In this document: one piece after another, positions 10,560 to 22,269 of the stretch
Layout of the letters: every line of letters begins with the position of its first letter
Numbering within the stretch: the first letter of the stretch is position 1
Source of the DNA: Liopterus haemorrhoidalis
Taxonomy: Eukaryota > Arthropoda > Insecta > Coleoptera > Dytiscidae
NCBI GenBank assembly: GCA_963971575.1
Contig: OZ020616.1
Coordinates: forward strand, 186,001-250,000
Reading direction: 5' to 3'
Length of the DNA stretch: 64,000 bases
Made by a program: the position numbers and the translations under genes
The notes under the pieces: generated by a model
Database searches by the model: none
Told to the model about the DNA's origin: nothing
What the model saw: the letters and a program-made list of their open reading frames with translations, nothing else

Positions 10560-11570
10560 TGAAAAGTGTCCATCATAGACAAACATCACTTATTTAGTTT
10601 TAAAAAAAATCCCCTAACCTTATATACTTTACCGCATAGCACGAACGTGTTGTGGGTTGCCTACCATATTAGCTTCCAGGGGAAAAAATTACAATTTTCA
10701 AAAATTCATAACTCAAAAACTAAAACAGATAGCGCCCTGCGGTTTGAATTTTTAAAATCACCAACACTTATATACGCAGCTAAAAATTTGGGGCCTTATT
10801 CGTTAAAGACGTCTTTCGTTGAAAATGTTTCGAACATTGTCAATATTGTCAAAATTTTTAAGTTTGTAAGGCCGTATCTCCAAAACTAAAAAAGATATAG
10901 ACCTGGGGATGCAATTTTTGAAATTCTTAGGTCCGTAATTAATCTAAGCAAATTTTGAGCAAAACATTTTTTTTTGAAAAATATCGTTTACCAATATTTT
11001 TTTTTCTCAATTTAAAAAAAATCATAACTCAAAATTGATTAAGGATGGAGACCTGCGGTTTAAATATTTAAAATTTGCATGTATTACTTAATCTAGAAAA
11101 AAATTGGGGCCTTAATAACTCGGCTGGTTTTATTTTTCTAGTCCATCAAACAAAACCTTTAAAAATGGCTAAAATTTGAAAAAATCGTAAGGGGTATACC
11201 TTAAAAAAATCACAAGTTTTAAGAAAAATCTTTTTGTCTTAGATTTGACTCAAAATTGGCCCATATACGTATTTTGGGCCGTAAATTACCAAAATAAGGT
11301 CAATTTCGCCTTTCAACTAACTGTTTTTGCATAAAACTAAAAAAAACTACCCCAAAAAAAGAGGCAGGAAAGCTTTAAAGCCTTTTTTGAATATCCCCAG
11401 CCCCAAATAAACCGGTAAGTTTGGATTGAGAAGCATTAACTAAATTATTAACTAAAACAGAGGTCTAGAAACTTACACGGGATCTAAAAACTTAATCCGT
11501 GGTCTAGAAACTTAAACTAAAGTTATAAAACTTGAACTTGAAGCCGCAATAATGTATCATTATCATTATT
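10560..11570 (+). repeat. Highly diverged satellite-like units
   Basis: Three degenerate units of about 165 bp (near 10700, 10865 and 11030) share the pattern AATCATAACTCAAAA, AGATAGAGACCTGCGG, then TTGGGGCCTTA with the LINE-derived satellite downstream. At 11460-11525 a short run of three TCTAGAAACTTA-type repeats occurs. The 107-codon frame at 10566 is repeat sequence, not a gene. Confidence 0.6.
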
Positions 11571-11576
11571 ATTTTT

Positions 11577-11745
11577 TAAAAATTGCCATAAGTGTCTTCC
11601 ACAGCACCCAGAGAGTGCTGGGAATACCCACCCCTGAAGGGAGTTGGGCGCAGATGGGATGTTCCGAGAACCATCCATGTCTTTAGGGGTATATTATCTG
11701 TCCACTCCTCTTTCACTCCTGTTCCTCTCCACCGATTGTCCATGT
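11577..11745 (-). mobile_element. LINE 3'-end fragment (antisense)
   Basis: In reverse complement this reads as the tail seen at 42170, 49970 and 58070: an open stretch containing RGTGVKEEWTDNIPL, then CGCCCAACTCCCTTCAGG, the hairpin AGCACTCTCTGGGTGCT, TTATGGCAATTTTT and an A/T-rich tail. The peptide HLRPTPFRGGYSQHSL is kept in these four copies. It marks the left border of the satellite array. Confidence 0.7.
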
Positions 11746-13151
11746 TGCTCCAAGTGCCAGGCAAAATGATGGTGATGCCAAAACTGAACTGGCCCAGTAA
11801 AAAAATAAGTTTAGTTTGCAAATTTGAATTTAAAAACATGATAGCTCAAAAACGGCCAGAGATAGAGACCTGAAATTTTTGAAATTTACATGTATTGTTT
11901 ACTCTAAAATAAATTTAGGACCTTAAAAACGACTAAAAAATTTTGATAAATTAAAGTATGAGCCGACATAGAAAATATTTTAAAATAATTATTTTTTGGC
12001 ACTAGAGGGTCAATTATTTAGCCAATGCAAAGACAGCAAAAGACGAAGAAATCAGCAGATTAGGAACAAAAATCAAATGGAAACATCCAATAAACAGCAA
12101 AAATTAAAAATCAATTTTGAAAGAATTCTAGATAATTACTTTTTGGATATTGGACATTTTTGGCCTTACACACCATCATGTTGCTCTCACTGGTCAGGTC
12201 TTTCCAGGTATCTTGGGGACCAAAGACCTGACACTTAAGGCAAGATGACGGTGATGCCAAAACTGAACTGGCACAGTAAAAGAACAAATTTTATTAGTTA
12301 TGAAAATTGGAATTTAAAAAAAATCATAATTCAAAAACGGCCAGCAATAGGAACTTGCGGTTAAAATTTTAGAAACCTACATGGACTTTTTAATCTAAAA
12401 AAAATTTGGGGCTTCAAAAACCACTAAAAATTTTTGATAAATCAAATTATGAACTGACAAAGAAAATATTTTAAAATGATAAAAAATAATTACTTTTTGG
12501 CAATAGAGGGTCAATTATTTAGCCAATGCAGACAGCAAAAGACGAAGAAATCAGTAGATTAGGGACAAAAATCAAATGGAAACATCCAATAAACAGCAAA
12601 AATTAAAAATCAATTTTGAAAGAATTCTAGATAATTACTTTTTGGATATTGGACATTTTTGGCCTTACTCACCAGCATGTTGCTCTCACTGATCAGGTCT
12701 TTCCAGGTATCTGGGGGACCAAAGACCTGACACTTAAGGCAAGATGATAGTGATGCCAAAACTGAACTGGCACAGTAAAAAAAATAAATTTTATTAGTTG
12801 TAATTTTAAAAAATCATTACTCAAAAATGACCAATAATAGAGACTTGCGGTTTAAATTTTTGAAATTAAAATGGACTTTTTACTCTAAATAAGATTTGGG
12901 GCTTCAAAAAACGACTAAAAATTTTTGATTAGTATGAGCTGACAAAAAAGATATTTTAAACTGACAAAAAAAAATTATTTTTTGGCAATAGAGGGTCAAT
13001 TATTTAGCCAATGCAAAGACAGCAAAAGACGAATAAATCAGCAGATAAGTGACAAAAATCAAATAGAAGCGTCCAATAAACAGCAAAAATTAAAAATCAA
13101 TTTTGATAGAATTCTAGATAATTACTTTTTGGATATTGGACATTTTTGGCC

Positions 13152-13244
13152 TTACTCACCACCATGTTGCTCTCACTGGTCAGGTCTTTCCAGGTATCTG
13201 GGGGACCAAAGACCTGACACTTCATGCAAGATGATAGTGATGCC
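13152..13244. repeat. Representative dyad core of the satellite
   Basis: The inner part GTCAGGTCTTT ... AAAGACCTGAC is a perfect 11-bp stem around an 18-nt loop. It sits within a longer imperfect palindrome: TTACTCACCACCATGTTGC on one side pairs roughly with GCAAGATGATAGTGATGCC on the other. The same core appears 15 times in this array and six times in F units outside it. It resembles two transposon ends placed head to head, or a conserved hairpin. Confidence 0.8.
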
Positions 13245-15295
13245 AAAACTGGACTGGCACAGTAAAAAAAATAAATTTTATTAGTTATGATAATTGGGAT
13301 TTAAAAAAATCATAACTCAAAAACGGCCAGCAATAGGGACTTGCGGTTAAAATTTTTGAAAATTACATGGACTTTTGAATCTAAAAAAAATTTGGGGCTT
13401 CAAAAAACGACTAAAAATTTTTGATGAGTATGAGCTGACAAAGAAAATATTTTAAAATGACAAAAACAATTATTTTTTGGCAATAGAGGGTCAATTATTG
13501 AGCCAATGCAAAGACAGCAAAAGACGAAGAATTCAACAGATAAGCGACAAAAATCAAATAGAAGCGTCCAATAAACAGCAAAAATTAAAAATCAATTTTG
13601 ATAGAATTCTAGATAATTACTTTTTGGATATTGGACATTTTTGGCCTTACTCACCACCATGTTGCTCTCACTGGTCAGGTCTTTCCAGGTATCTGGGGGA
13701 CCAAAGACCTGACACTTAAGGCAAGATGATAGTGATGCCAAAACTGAACTGGCACAGTAAAAAAAATAAATTTTATTAGTTGTAATTTTAAAAAATCATA
13801 ACTCAAAAATGACCAATAATAGAGACTTGCGGTTGAAATTTTTGAAATTAACATGGACTTTTTACTCTAAATAAAATTTGGGGCTTCAAAAAACGAATAA
13901 AAAATTTTGATAAATCAAACTGACAAAGAACATATTTTAAAATGACCAAAAATAATTATTTTTTGGCAATAGAGGGTTAATTATTTAGCCAATGCAAAGA
14001 CAGCAAAAGACGAAGAAATCATCAGATTAGGGACAAAAATCAAATGGAAACATCCAATAAACAGCAAATATTAAAAATCAATTTTGAAAGAATTCTAGAT
14101 AATTACTTTTTAGTTATTGGACATTTTTGGCCTTACGCATCACCATATTGCTCTGCATCAGAACTTTCCAAATATCTGGGGGACCAAAAACCTGACACTT
14201 AGAGCTAGATAATGCTTATACCAAAACTGGACTGGCACAGTAAAAAAAAATATTTTATTATTTATTCGAAAATTTGAATTTAAAAAATCGTAGCTCAAAA
14301 ACGGTTAGAGATAGAGACTTACGGTTAGAATTTTTGATATCTACATGAACAATTTACTCTATAAAAAATTGGGCCCCTAATAAAACAATTAGAAAATCTC
14401 CTCCGAGCCGGCAGACAAAACATTCGAAAATTGCAACAAAAATCAGTCTGTCCAGATTTTTGGCCTTACTCACCACCATGTTGCTCTCACTGTAAGGTCT
14501 TTCCAGATATCTGGGGGACCAAAGACCTGACACTTAGAGCAAGATGATGCTGATGCCAAAACTAAACTGGTACAGTAAAAAAATTAGTTTAGTTTGAAAA
14601 TTTAAATTAAAAAATAATGATAGCTCAAAAACGGCCAGAGATAGAGATCTGCGGTAGGAATTTTTGAAGTCTGCATGTATTTTTTACTCTAAAATAAATT
14701 TGGGACCTTAAAAAACTAACTGGAAAATCTTTATCGAGGTGAGAAACAAAACACTTTGACACGAAATTGACAAAAAATAATTATTTTTGAAAATAAAGGG
14801 TTAATTATTTAGCCAATGCGAAGGCAGCAAAAGAGGAAATCAACAAGAAGATCTAGCATTGGTATACAGGACACCTGGAAAGATATTTAACCAGGTTAGG
14901 GACAAAAATAGAATGGATTCATCCAATAAAACAGCAAAAATGAAAACCATTTTCAAAGATTTCTAGATAATTATTTTTTGGTTATTGGACATTTTTGGAC
15001 TTACTCGCCACCATATTTCTTTGCATCAGGTCTTTCCAGATATCCGGGGGACCAAAGACCTGACATTTAGAGCAAGATGATGGTGATGTCAAAACTGAAC
15101 TGGCACAATTAAAAAAATAAGTTTAGTTTGAAAATTTAAATTTAAAAAAATGATAGCTCAAAAACCGCCAGAGATAGAGACCTACGGTAGAAATTTTTAA
15201 AATCTACATGTACTGTTTACTTTAAAATAAATTTGGGACCTGAAAAAACTAACTGGAAAATCTTATACAATATGAAAAAGAAAACACTTAAAATG

Positions 15296-15607
15296 TATGC
15301 CCGAGTGATTTCTGACTCTAGCCAGTTTATGACTAGCTGGAATATGATTGGCGAGATGTACTGTTGTTTGAATAATCTGCGTGTAATTTGATTATTTGCT
15401 TCATTTTATAAAAATCTGTCTATCTATCAATAACTGAGCTGTGAAAGAGAAAAGTGACTTTATAGTGAAAAAAGCTACCCCTTCCCCCGTAACATTACCT
15501 TTGAACACCATTAATTTGTACAACATAGGGTAAAGCCTAGGGGCCTCCGCCGTAGAAAATGATTTTAAAAAGGGCTCCGCAAGTCGAAAAGGTTGTAAAC
15601 CACTGAT
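15296..15607. mobile_element. hAT-like insertion in a satellite unit, left end missing
   Basis: About 312 bp of non-satellite sequence interrupts a unit. It ends in AAAGGTTGTAAACCACTG followed by ATTTAGCC, the same terminus and flank as the complete insertion at 17483-17905. No matching TIR is visible on the left, and the interior differs from the 17.5 kb copy. Confidence 0.6.
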
Positions 15608-17482
15608 TTAGCCTATACGAAGACAAAAAAAAGAGGGCGAAATCAACTAGAAGATCTAGTATTGGTATACAGGACACCTGGAGAGATATTTAGCCAGATA
15701 ATGGATGCCTCCAAAAAACAGCAAAAATGAAAAAAAAAATCAAAGATTTCTAGATAACTATTTTTTGGTTATTGGACATTTTTGGACTTACTCACCACCA
15801 TGTTGCTTTGCATCAGGTCTTTCCAGATATCTGGGGGACCAAAGACCTGACACTTAGAGCAAGATGATGGTGATGCCAAAACTGAATTGGCACAGTAAAA
15901 AAACAAGTTTAGTTTGAAAATTTGAATTTAAAAAAATGATAGCTCAAAAACGGCCAGAGATAGAGACCTGCGGTTGGAATTTTTGAAATCTACATGTATT
16001 GTTTACTCTAAAATAAATTTGGGACCTTAAAAAACGACTAAAAATTTTTGATAAATTAAAGTATGAACTGACAAGGAAAATATTTTAAAATGACAAAAAA
16101 TAATTATTTTTTGGCAATAGCGGGTCAATTATTTAGCCAATGCAAAGACAGAAAAAGACGAAGAAATCAGCAGATTAGGGGCCAAAATCAAATGGATGCA
16201 TCCAATAAACAGCAAACATTAAAAATCAATTTTGAAAGATTTCTAGATAATTACTTTTTGGTTATTGGACATTTTTGGATTTACTCACCACCATATTGCT
16301 CTGCATCAGGTCTTTCCAGATATCTGGGGGACCAAAGACCTGACACTAAGAGCAAGATAATGCTGATGCCAGAACTGGACTGGCACAGTAAAAAAGTAAT
16401 TTTATTATATATTCGAAAATTTGAATTTAAAAAAATCGTAGCTCAAAAACGGTTAGAGATAGAGACTTTCGGTTGGAATTTTTGAAATCTACATGAACAA
16501 TTTACTCTATAAAAATTGGGCCCCTAACAAAACAATTATAAAATCTCCTCTGAACCGGCAGACAAAACATTCGAAAATTGCAACAAAAATTAAAAATCAG
16601 TCTGTCCAGATTTTTGGCCTTACTCACCACCATATTGCTCTTACTGGTCAGGTCTTTCCAGATATCTGGGGGACCAAAGACCTGGCACTTAGAGCAAGAT
16701 GATGGTGATGCCAAAACTGGACTGACAAAGCAAAAAAAAAAAATTTATATTTAACAAAAATTGAAAAAAAGGCTCATATACGGTTGGAGATAGACTTGCG
16801 ATTAGAATTTTGGAAAACTACATGTACGCTTTACTCTAAAAGAAATTTAGGGCTTTAAAAAGTTAGTTCGAAAATGTTATAGGAACAGACAAACAAAATT
16901 CTTGAAATTGCCCAAAAATAATTATTTTGCCCATAAAGGGTTAATTGTTTAGCCAATGCGAAGACAGCAAAAGAGGGGGAAATCAACAAGAAGATCTATC
17001 ATTGGTATACAGGACACCTGGAGAGATATTTAGCCAGATTAGGGACAAAAAACGAATGGATGAATCCAAAAAACAGCAAAAATGAAACAAAAAAAAATCA
17101 AAGATTTCTAGATAATTATTTTTTGGTTATTGGACATTTTTGGACTTACTCACCACCATGTTGCTTTGCATCAGGTCTTTCCAGGTATCTGGGGGACCAA
17201 AGACCTAACACTTAGAGCAAGATGATGGTGATGCCAAAACTGAACTGGCACAGTAAAAAATAAATTTAGTTTGAAAATTTGAATTTAAACAAATGAGATC
17301 AAAAACGGCCAGAAATAGAGACCTGCGGTAGAATTTTTTTAAATCTACATGTATTTTTTATTCTAAAATCAATTTGGAACCTTAAAAAACTAACTGGAAA
17401 GTCTTATACAAGGTGAAAAACAAATTAATTGATATTGACAAAAAATAATTATTTTTGGAAATAGAGGGTTAATTATTTAGCC

Positions 17483-17905
17483 CATTGGTTCCCAACCTGT
17501 GCTCCGCGTGCACATCTCAAGGGCTCCGAAGCCGTTGCAAGAAATAAAATAAATAAAAATGGAACAAAATCAAAAGAATTAGGAATATAAAACAGAATCA
17601 AAATAATAAATCTGGAAATTACATTCTGAATGAAAATTTGAAGACAGAGATACTATCTCTGTTAGAATATATTAGGCCAAGTTATTTCTACTCTGCTGCT
17701 AGAATGTATTTTATACAAGTACTTAATGATGGCGGTCGGTCCTGTGGTAGCCACAGCTGATTTTTTTATCTTCCTACAGTAATTTTTTTCCAAGTAAAGT
17801 AAGTGTATCGCGTAGATAAAAAGGTTGAAAACCACCATAAAATTTGGTTAAAATTTTTCGCACACAACAATGATAGCTATCACTACGAAAGGTTGTGAAC
17901 CACTG
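17483..17905. mobile_element. hAT-type insertion in the satellite with perfect 8-bp duplication (hAT-2)
   Basis: The left end CATTGGTTCCCAACCT and right end AGGTTGTGAACCACTG are terminal inverted repeats. ATTTAGCC flanks both sides (17475-17482 and 17906-17913). The 423-bp body contains a piece of the P family (about 17650-17765, ending TGGCGGTCGGTCCTGTGG), so it is composite. There is no transposase frame. Confidence 0.88.
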
Positions 17906-19978
17906 ATTTAGCCTATACGAAGACAAAAAAAAGAGGGCGAAATCAACTAGAAGATCTAGCGTTGGTATACAGGACACCTGGAGAGATATTTAGCCAGATA
18001 ATAGATGCATCCAAAAACAGCAAAAATGAAAAAAAAAATCAAAGATTTCTAGATAACTATTTTTTGGTTATTGGACATTTTTGGACTTACTGACCACCAT
18101 GTTGCTTTGCATCAGGTCTTTCCAGATATCTGGGGGACCAAAGACCTGACACTTAGAGCAAGATGATGGTGATGCCAAAACTGAACTGGCACAGTAAAAA
18201 AACAAGTTTAGTTTGCAAATTTGAATTTAAAAAAATGATAGCTCAAAAACGGCCAGAGATAGAGACCTGCGGTTGGAATTTTTGAAATCTTCATTTATTG
18301 TTTACTCTAAAATAAATTTGGGACCTTAAAAAACGACTAAAAAATTTTGATAAATTAAAGTATGAACTGACAAGGAAAATATTTTAAAATGACAAAAAAT
18401 AATTATTTTTTGGCAATAGCGGGTCAATTATTTAGCCAATGCAAAGACAGAAAAAGACGAAGAAATCAGCAGATTAGGGGCCAAAATCAAATGGATGCAT
18501 CCAATAAACAGCAAACATTAAAAATCAATTTTGAAAGATTTCTAGATAATTACTTTTTGGTTATTGGACATTTTTGGATTTACTCACCACCATATTGCTC
18601 TGCATCAGGTCTTTCCAGATATCTGGGGGACCAAAGACCTGACACTAAGAGCAAGATAATGCTGATGCCAGAACTGGACTGGCACAGTAAAAAAGTAATT
18701 TTATTATATATTCGAAAATTTGAATTTAAAAAAATCGTAGCTCAAAAACGGTTAGAGATAGAGACTTTCGGTTGGAATTTTTGAAATCTACATGAACAAT
18801 TTACTCTATAAAAATTGGGCCCCTAACAAAACAATTATAAAATCTCCTCTGAACCGGCAGACAAAACATTCGAAAATTGCAACAAAAATTAAAAATCAGT
18901 CTGTCCAGATTTTTGGCCTTACTCACCACCATATTGCTCTTATTGGTAAGGTCTTTCCAAATATCTGGGGGACCAAAGACCTGGCACTTAGAGCAAGATG
19001 ATGGTGATGCCAAAACTGGACTGACAAAGCAAAAAATAATAATTTTATATTTAAAAAAAATTGAAAAAAAAGGCTCATATACGGTTGGAGATAGACTTGC
19101 GATTAGAATTTTTGAAAACTACATGTACTCTTTACTCTAAAAGAAATTTAGGGCTTTAAAAAGTTAATTCGAAAATGTTATAGGAACAGACAAACAAAAT
19201 TCTTGAAATTGCCCAAAAATAATTATTTTGCCCATAAAGGGTTAATTGTTTAGCCAATGCGAAGACAGCAAAAGAGGGCGAAATCAACTAGAAGATCTAG
19301 CATTGGTATACAGGACACCTGGAGAGATATTTAGCCAGATAATGGATGCATCCAAAAACAGCAAAAATTAAAAAAAAAAATTCAAAGATTTCTAGATAAC
19401 TATTTTTTGGTTATTGGACATTTTTGGACTTACTGACCACCATGTTGCTTTGCATCAGGTCTTTCCAGATATCTGGGGGACCAAAGACCTGACACTTAGA
19501 GCAAGATGATGGTGATGCCAAAACTGAACTGGCAGAGTAAAAGAATAAATTTTATTAGTTATGAAAATTGGAATTAAAAAAAAAACAAGTTTAGTTTGCA
19601 AATTTGAATTTAAAAAAATGATAGCTCAAAAACGGCCAGAGATAGAGACCTGCGATTGAAATTTTTGAAATCTACATGTATCGTTTACTCTAAAATAAAT
19701 TTGGGACCTTAAAAAACGACTAAAAAATTTTGTTAAATTAAAGTATGAACTGACAAGAAAAATATTTTAAAATGACAAAAAACAATTATTTTTTGGCAAT
19801 AGAGGGTCAATTATTTAGCCAATGCAAAGACAGAAAAAGACTAAGAAATCAGCAGATTAGGGACCAAAATCAAATGGAAGCATCCAATAAACAGCAAACA
19901 TTAAAAATCAATTTTGAAAGATTTCTAGGTAATTACTTTTTGGTTATTGGACGGAAGAATTTTTATAATTTTCGTTAA

Positions 19979-20300
19979 AAAAAAATTTAAATTGGAGGGC
20001 GCAGTGTCCTTTAAAAATGCCTCCAAAAAGGAAAAGCTAAAATATAGATATTTAAAAATACCTAAAATATAAAACTTTTTAAATTATTTTGTACCAGGTT
20101 ACCCCACCCCCCGAAAATTTCAGCCTTAAAACTAAAAATCCCAATAAAGACCTCACCATAATATGAAAGAAAGTTCGCGATGAATGAGAAAATATTCTGT
20201 TATTTATTTTAAAATATATATTCTTAAGTTCTGAACATTAAATAGGTTTTCCTTTTTTTTTCCTGTCATACAGACAGATGGATGACGGTATAAGAGTTGG
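19979..20300. other. AT-rich stretch after the satellite array
   Basis: Nothing recognised. An ATGCCTCCAAAAAGG start-like sequence at about 20020 stops after seven codons. A short CAGACAGATGGATGACGG piece near 20270 recalls the GACA-type tracts. Confidence 0.5.
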
Positions 20301-20461
20301 TTTTTTTTTTAATTTTTTAATTTTAAATGGCCTTTGCTACTTCGGCAATTAGCCAGGATAATTCTATTATTTTGGAAAATTCCATGCCTGAACATGATTC
20401 AAACCCGATACCTTAAGAACGTAGGGCACATCTGCTACCACTACGCTACTCCGGTCGGCAG
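20301..20461 (-). mobile_element. tRNA-derived SINE (antisense copy)
   Basis: The reverse complement begins TGCCGACCGGAGTAGCGTAG (A-box region), carries a B-box-like GGTTTGAATCATG, then GGCATGGAATTTT, CCTGGCTAATTGCC and an A-rich tail (poly-T at 20301-20310 on this strand). It matches the SINE at 49168-49320 through head, body and tail. The B box is mutated relative to the GGTTCGAATCC of the other copy. Confidence 0.85.
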
Positions 20462-20479
20462 TTTATAAATTAACCTACG

Positions 20480-20770
20480 GACCTTAAAATGTCCAAAACA
20501 CTTTTTAAAACCATTAATTTATCTGTACACGTATGTTTTTTTTTTTCTTTTCTAATAATTTTTAGAAATTTTTTGTCCTTTCTGGACATCAGAATTGGAA
20601 ATAATGGCCAGCAAAAATATAAAAAAAGACTTGAAAATATCGTCTGTTTCTATATAAATGCCCCAATATTTTTGGGTGTGACAAAATAAAAAATACTCAA
20701 AAATTATTGAGGGCTTACCCCCGTAGTCCCAGCGATCTGGGACTACGCCCTTCTCTGAACCTGCATGGGG
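20480..20770 (+). repeat. Q-family repeat copy 1
   Basis: Landmarks are ATGTCCAAAACACTTTTTAA, ACATCAGAATTG, AGCAAAAATATAAAAAAAGA, AAATACTCAA, then a strong hairpin at 20722-20747. Related copies lie at 21540-21790, about 22092-22260 and 22270-22570, so the family forms a loose cluster. The small open frames are repeat-derived. Confidence 0.7.
20722..20747 (+). other. Perfect 11-bp hairpin at the Q-family 3' end
   Basis: CGTAGTCCCAG, loop CGAT, CTGGGACTACG. The sister copy at 22543-22568 reads CGTAGGCCCAG, loop AGAT, CTGGGTCTACG. Position 6 changes from T-A to a G-T wobble, so pairing is kept although both strands of the stem changed. Confidence 0.75.
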
Positions 20771-20839
20771 CCCTCCAGCGATGGCTGTAACAACAAAACA
20801 ACAATTAGCAACAAAATCAAAAACCCAAAAAAAATTCAA

Positions 20840-21297
20840 AATTTTTCGTTTTATCAGAAAATGACTCTAATAAAAGTTGTTAGTTATTGATTTATAGCAA
20901 CTTTCGTTAAATACATTTTTTCAAAATATTTTTTTGTTAAATATTCGCAAAAATCTTAAAATCGACACGGGTAAACTCCCATTTCTAGTTAACCGATTTT
21001 TATCAAAAGTTGATCAACTCGTGCCATTGATGTCAAAAGTTTAAATATGAAGTTTCATAAAAATCCTTTTAGCCGAATTTAGACGGACAGACAGACAGAC
21101 GGACAGACGGACAGACAGACAGACAGACGGACAGACAGACAGAAAGACGGACAGCCGGATAGACAGACCGACAGACATCATGTTAAAAATAATCAAAAAG
21201 TTATGCAGCGACCTCAATTCGTGGAGATCCATCGAAATCTCGAAATGTCAAAATCGGTATGATCACAATACCTCCCTTATATATGTTGGCGGTCGGT
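20840..21297 (-). mobile_element. P-family element, partial antisense copy with a GACA tract
   Basis: It ends on the right with TGTTGGCGGTCGGT (21284-21297), the reverse of the P-family terminus. The body matches 34420-34870 in reverse, including GAGTTGATCAACTTTTG-type sequence near 21010. A (GACA/GACG)n microsatellite fills about 21082-21175. The far end is not recognisable. Confidence 0.75.
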
Positions 21298-21335
21298 AAA
21301 AATAATGGACATACAGCTTTAGAAAATAAACTTAC

Positions 21336-21475
21336 CAAGTTCAGGAGAGCTATTTTGCAAATTCCTTCGCCGACAGCAACCCCCTCTACTTCTAGGGCCG
21401 ATTAAATTCGGAAAAAATAAACGGAAACACTGATTTCTTTAGTTTAAGGTCTTCTCGGACCATTCAAGATCAGCT
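21336..21475 (-). other. Exon-like segment, second copy
   Basis: Diverged copy of 7751-7965. It reads ALEVEGVAVGEG and ends at the same donor (CTTG|GTAAG). It lacks the insertion of the first copy. Retention of the open frame and the donor in two diverged copies is the only hint of past coding function. Confidence 0.4.
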
Positions 21476-21539
21476 GCAACAGCAAAAAATATTTAATAAC
21501 AAGAATAAATAATTATATGTATATGTATATAGGGCTTGT

Positions 21540-21790
21540 AGATTGTACCGACGAAACCCTAACAATGTCCAAAATATTTTTTAAAACCATTCATTTTTGT
21601 GTAAGTGTATGTGTGTGTGTGTGTGTATTTTTTTTCTTCTTAATTTTTCATGTTTTTTTCGTATTTTTTTCATATTTTTTTTCAAAAATTGTATCATTTT
21701 GTTACTTCTAAACACAAAAATTCATTATTTTTTTATAGCAGAAATATAAAAAAAGACGTTAAAAATCTGTTTTTATATCAATGCATAATT
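21540..21790 (+). repeat. Q-family repeat copy 2 with (GT)n
   Basis: Shares ATGTCCAAAATATTTTTTAA and AAACCATTCATTTTT with copy 1. It includes a short TGTG microsatellite (about 21607-21627) and ends at TTTTATATCAATGC just before the hAT-3 target duplication, so hAT-3 inserted into this family. Confidence 0.65.
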
Positions 21791-21798
21791 TTCTAGTG

Positions 21799-22083
21799 CA
21801 GTGTTTCTCAACAGGTGGTCCGCAGACCATCAGTGGTCCCCAGAAATATTTAGTGGTCCGCGAAAGTTTTTATATATGTTTTTTGCAGTATTTTTGTTAT
21901 TTTTTACGCAAATTTTTTATGTAAATAATTTATATTTTGTTTATTTTCTGTAAACTTTCTGTGATTTTCTACAAATAAAACAAATGTATTTAGTAGCACA
22001 TTAAATATATTTGTTTTCTTGCAAAAACTGAACCAACAATTATTATTAGTGGTCCGCGGTGCGTTTTTGGTTGAGAAACACTG
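21799..22083. mobile_element. hAT MITE with near-perfect TSD (hAT-3)
   Basis: CAGTGTTTCTCAAC at the left and GTTGAGAAACACTG at the right form a perfect 14-bp TIR. The 8-bp flanks TTCTAGTG (21791-21798) and TTCTGGTG (22084-22091) differ at one base. The 285-bp interior has GGTCCGC-type subterminal repeats and no coding capacity. Confidence 0.93.
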
Positions 22084-22091
22084 TTCTGGTG

Positions 22092-22260
22092 TTTACTTGT
22101 GTTACTTTTTTCACATTTTTTTCAAAAATCAATTTTGGGGCACGTGAATATAGGCTGTTTCAAACGTTAAGCGGAACTAAATGGCATTTTTATTTTTATT
22201 TTGAATTCCACATTTGCGAGGGCAAGAATATAAAAAAATTTCAGTAAAAATACTGGTTGT
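22092..22260 (+). repeat. Q-family piece with one end of the TATAGCC MITE
   Basis: Continues Q-like sequence after hAT-3. At about 22150-22200 it contains TTTCAAACGTTAAGCGGAAC followed by an A/T-rich stretch, the left end of the small TIR element described at 30138 and 34213. The other end is absent. Confidence 0.55.
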
Positions 22261-22269
22261 TTTTACATC

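Larger units (their letters stand above)
11746..19975 (+). repeat. LINE-derived satellite array built on a roughly 90-bp dyad core
   Basis: Fifteen copies of the sequence GGGGACCAAAGACCTGACA or a near match lie at about 12218, 12717, 13204, 13699, 14182, 14517, 15050, 15837, 16330, 16672, 17195, 18136, 18629, 18971 and 19479. The first part is made of units of about 483-499 bp. The second is a higher-order pattern of about 493, 342 and 510-530 bp, with a roughly 2.3 kb period (15837 to 18136; 16090-16485 and 18389-18784 translate identically). Many units carry GAAGATCTAGCATTGGTATA and ACAGGACACCTGG, which in frame resembles the C-terminal tail of a LINE reverse transcriptase (GIQDTWKDI). Several units keep an 80-131 codon frame containing GLSRYLGDQRPDT. 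I regard these frames as inherited, not functional. Confidence 0.88.

Noticed and set aside
16090..18784. 131-codon frames in the satellite as duplicated genes
   Set aside because: They are identical because they lie in a 2.3-kb higher-order repeat. The frame crosses the non-coding dyad core, and other units break it.
20020..20045. ATGCCTCCAAAAAGGAAAAG as the start of a coding sequence
   Set aside because: It reaches a stop after seven codons and no continuation is found in other frames.
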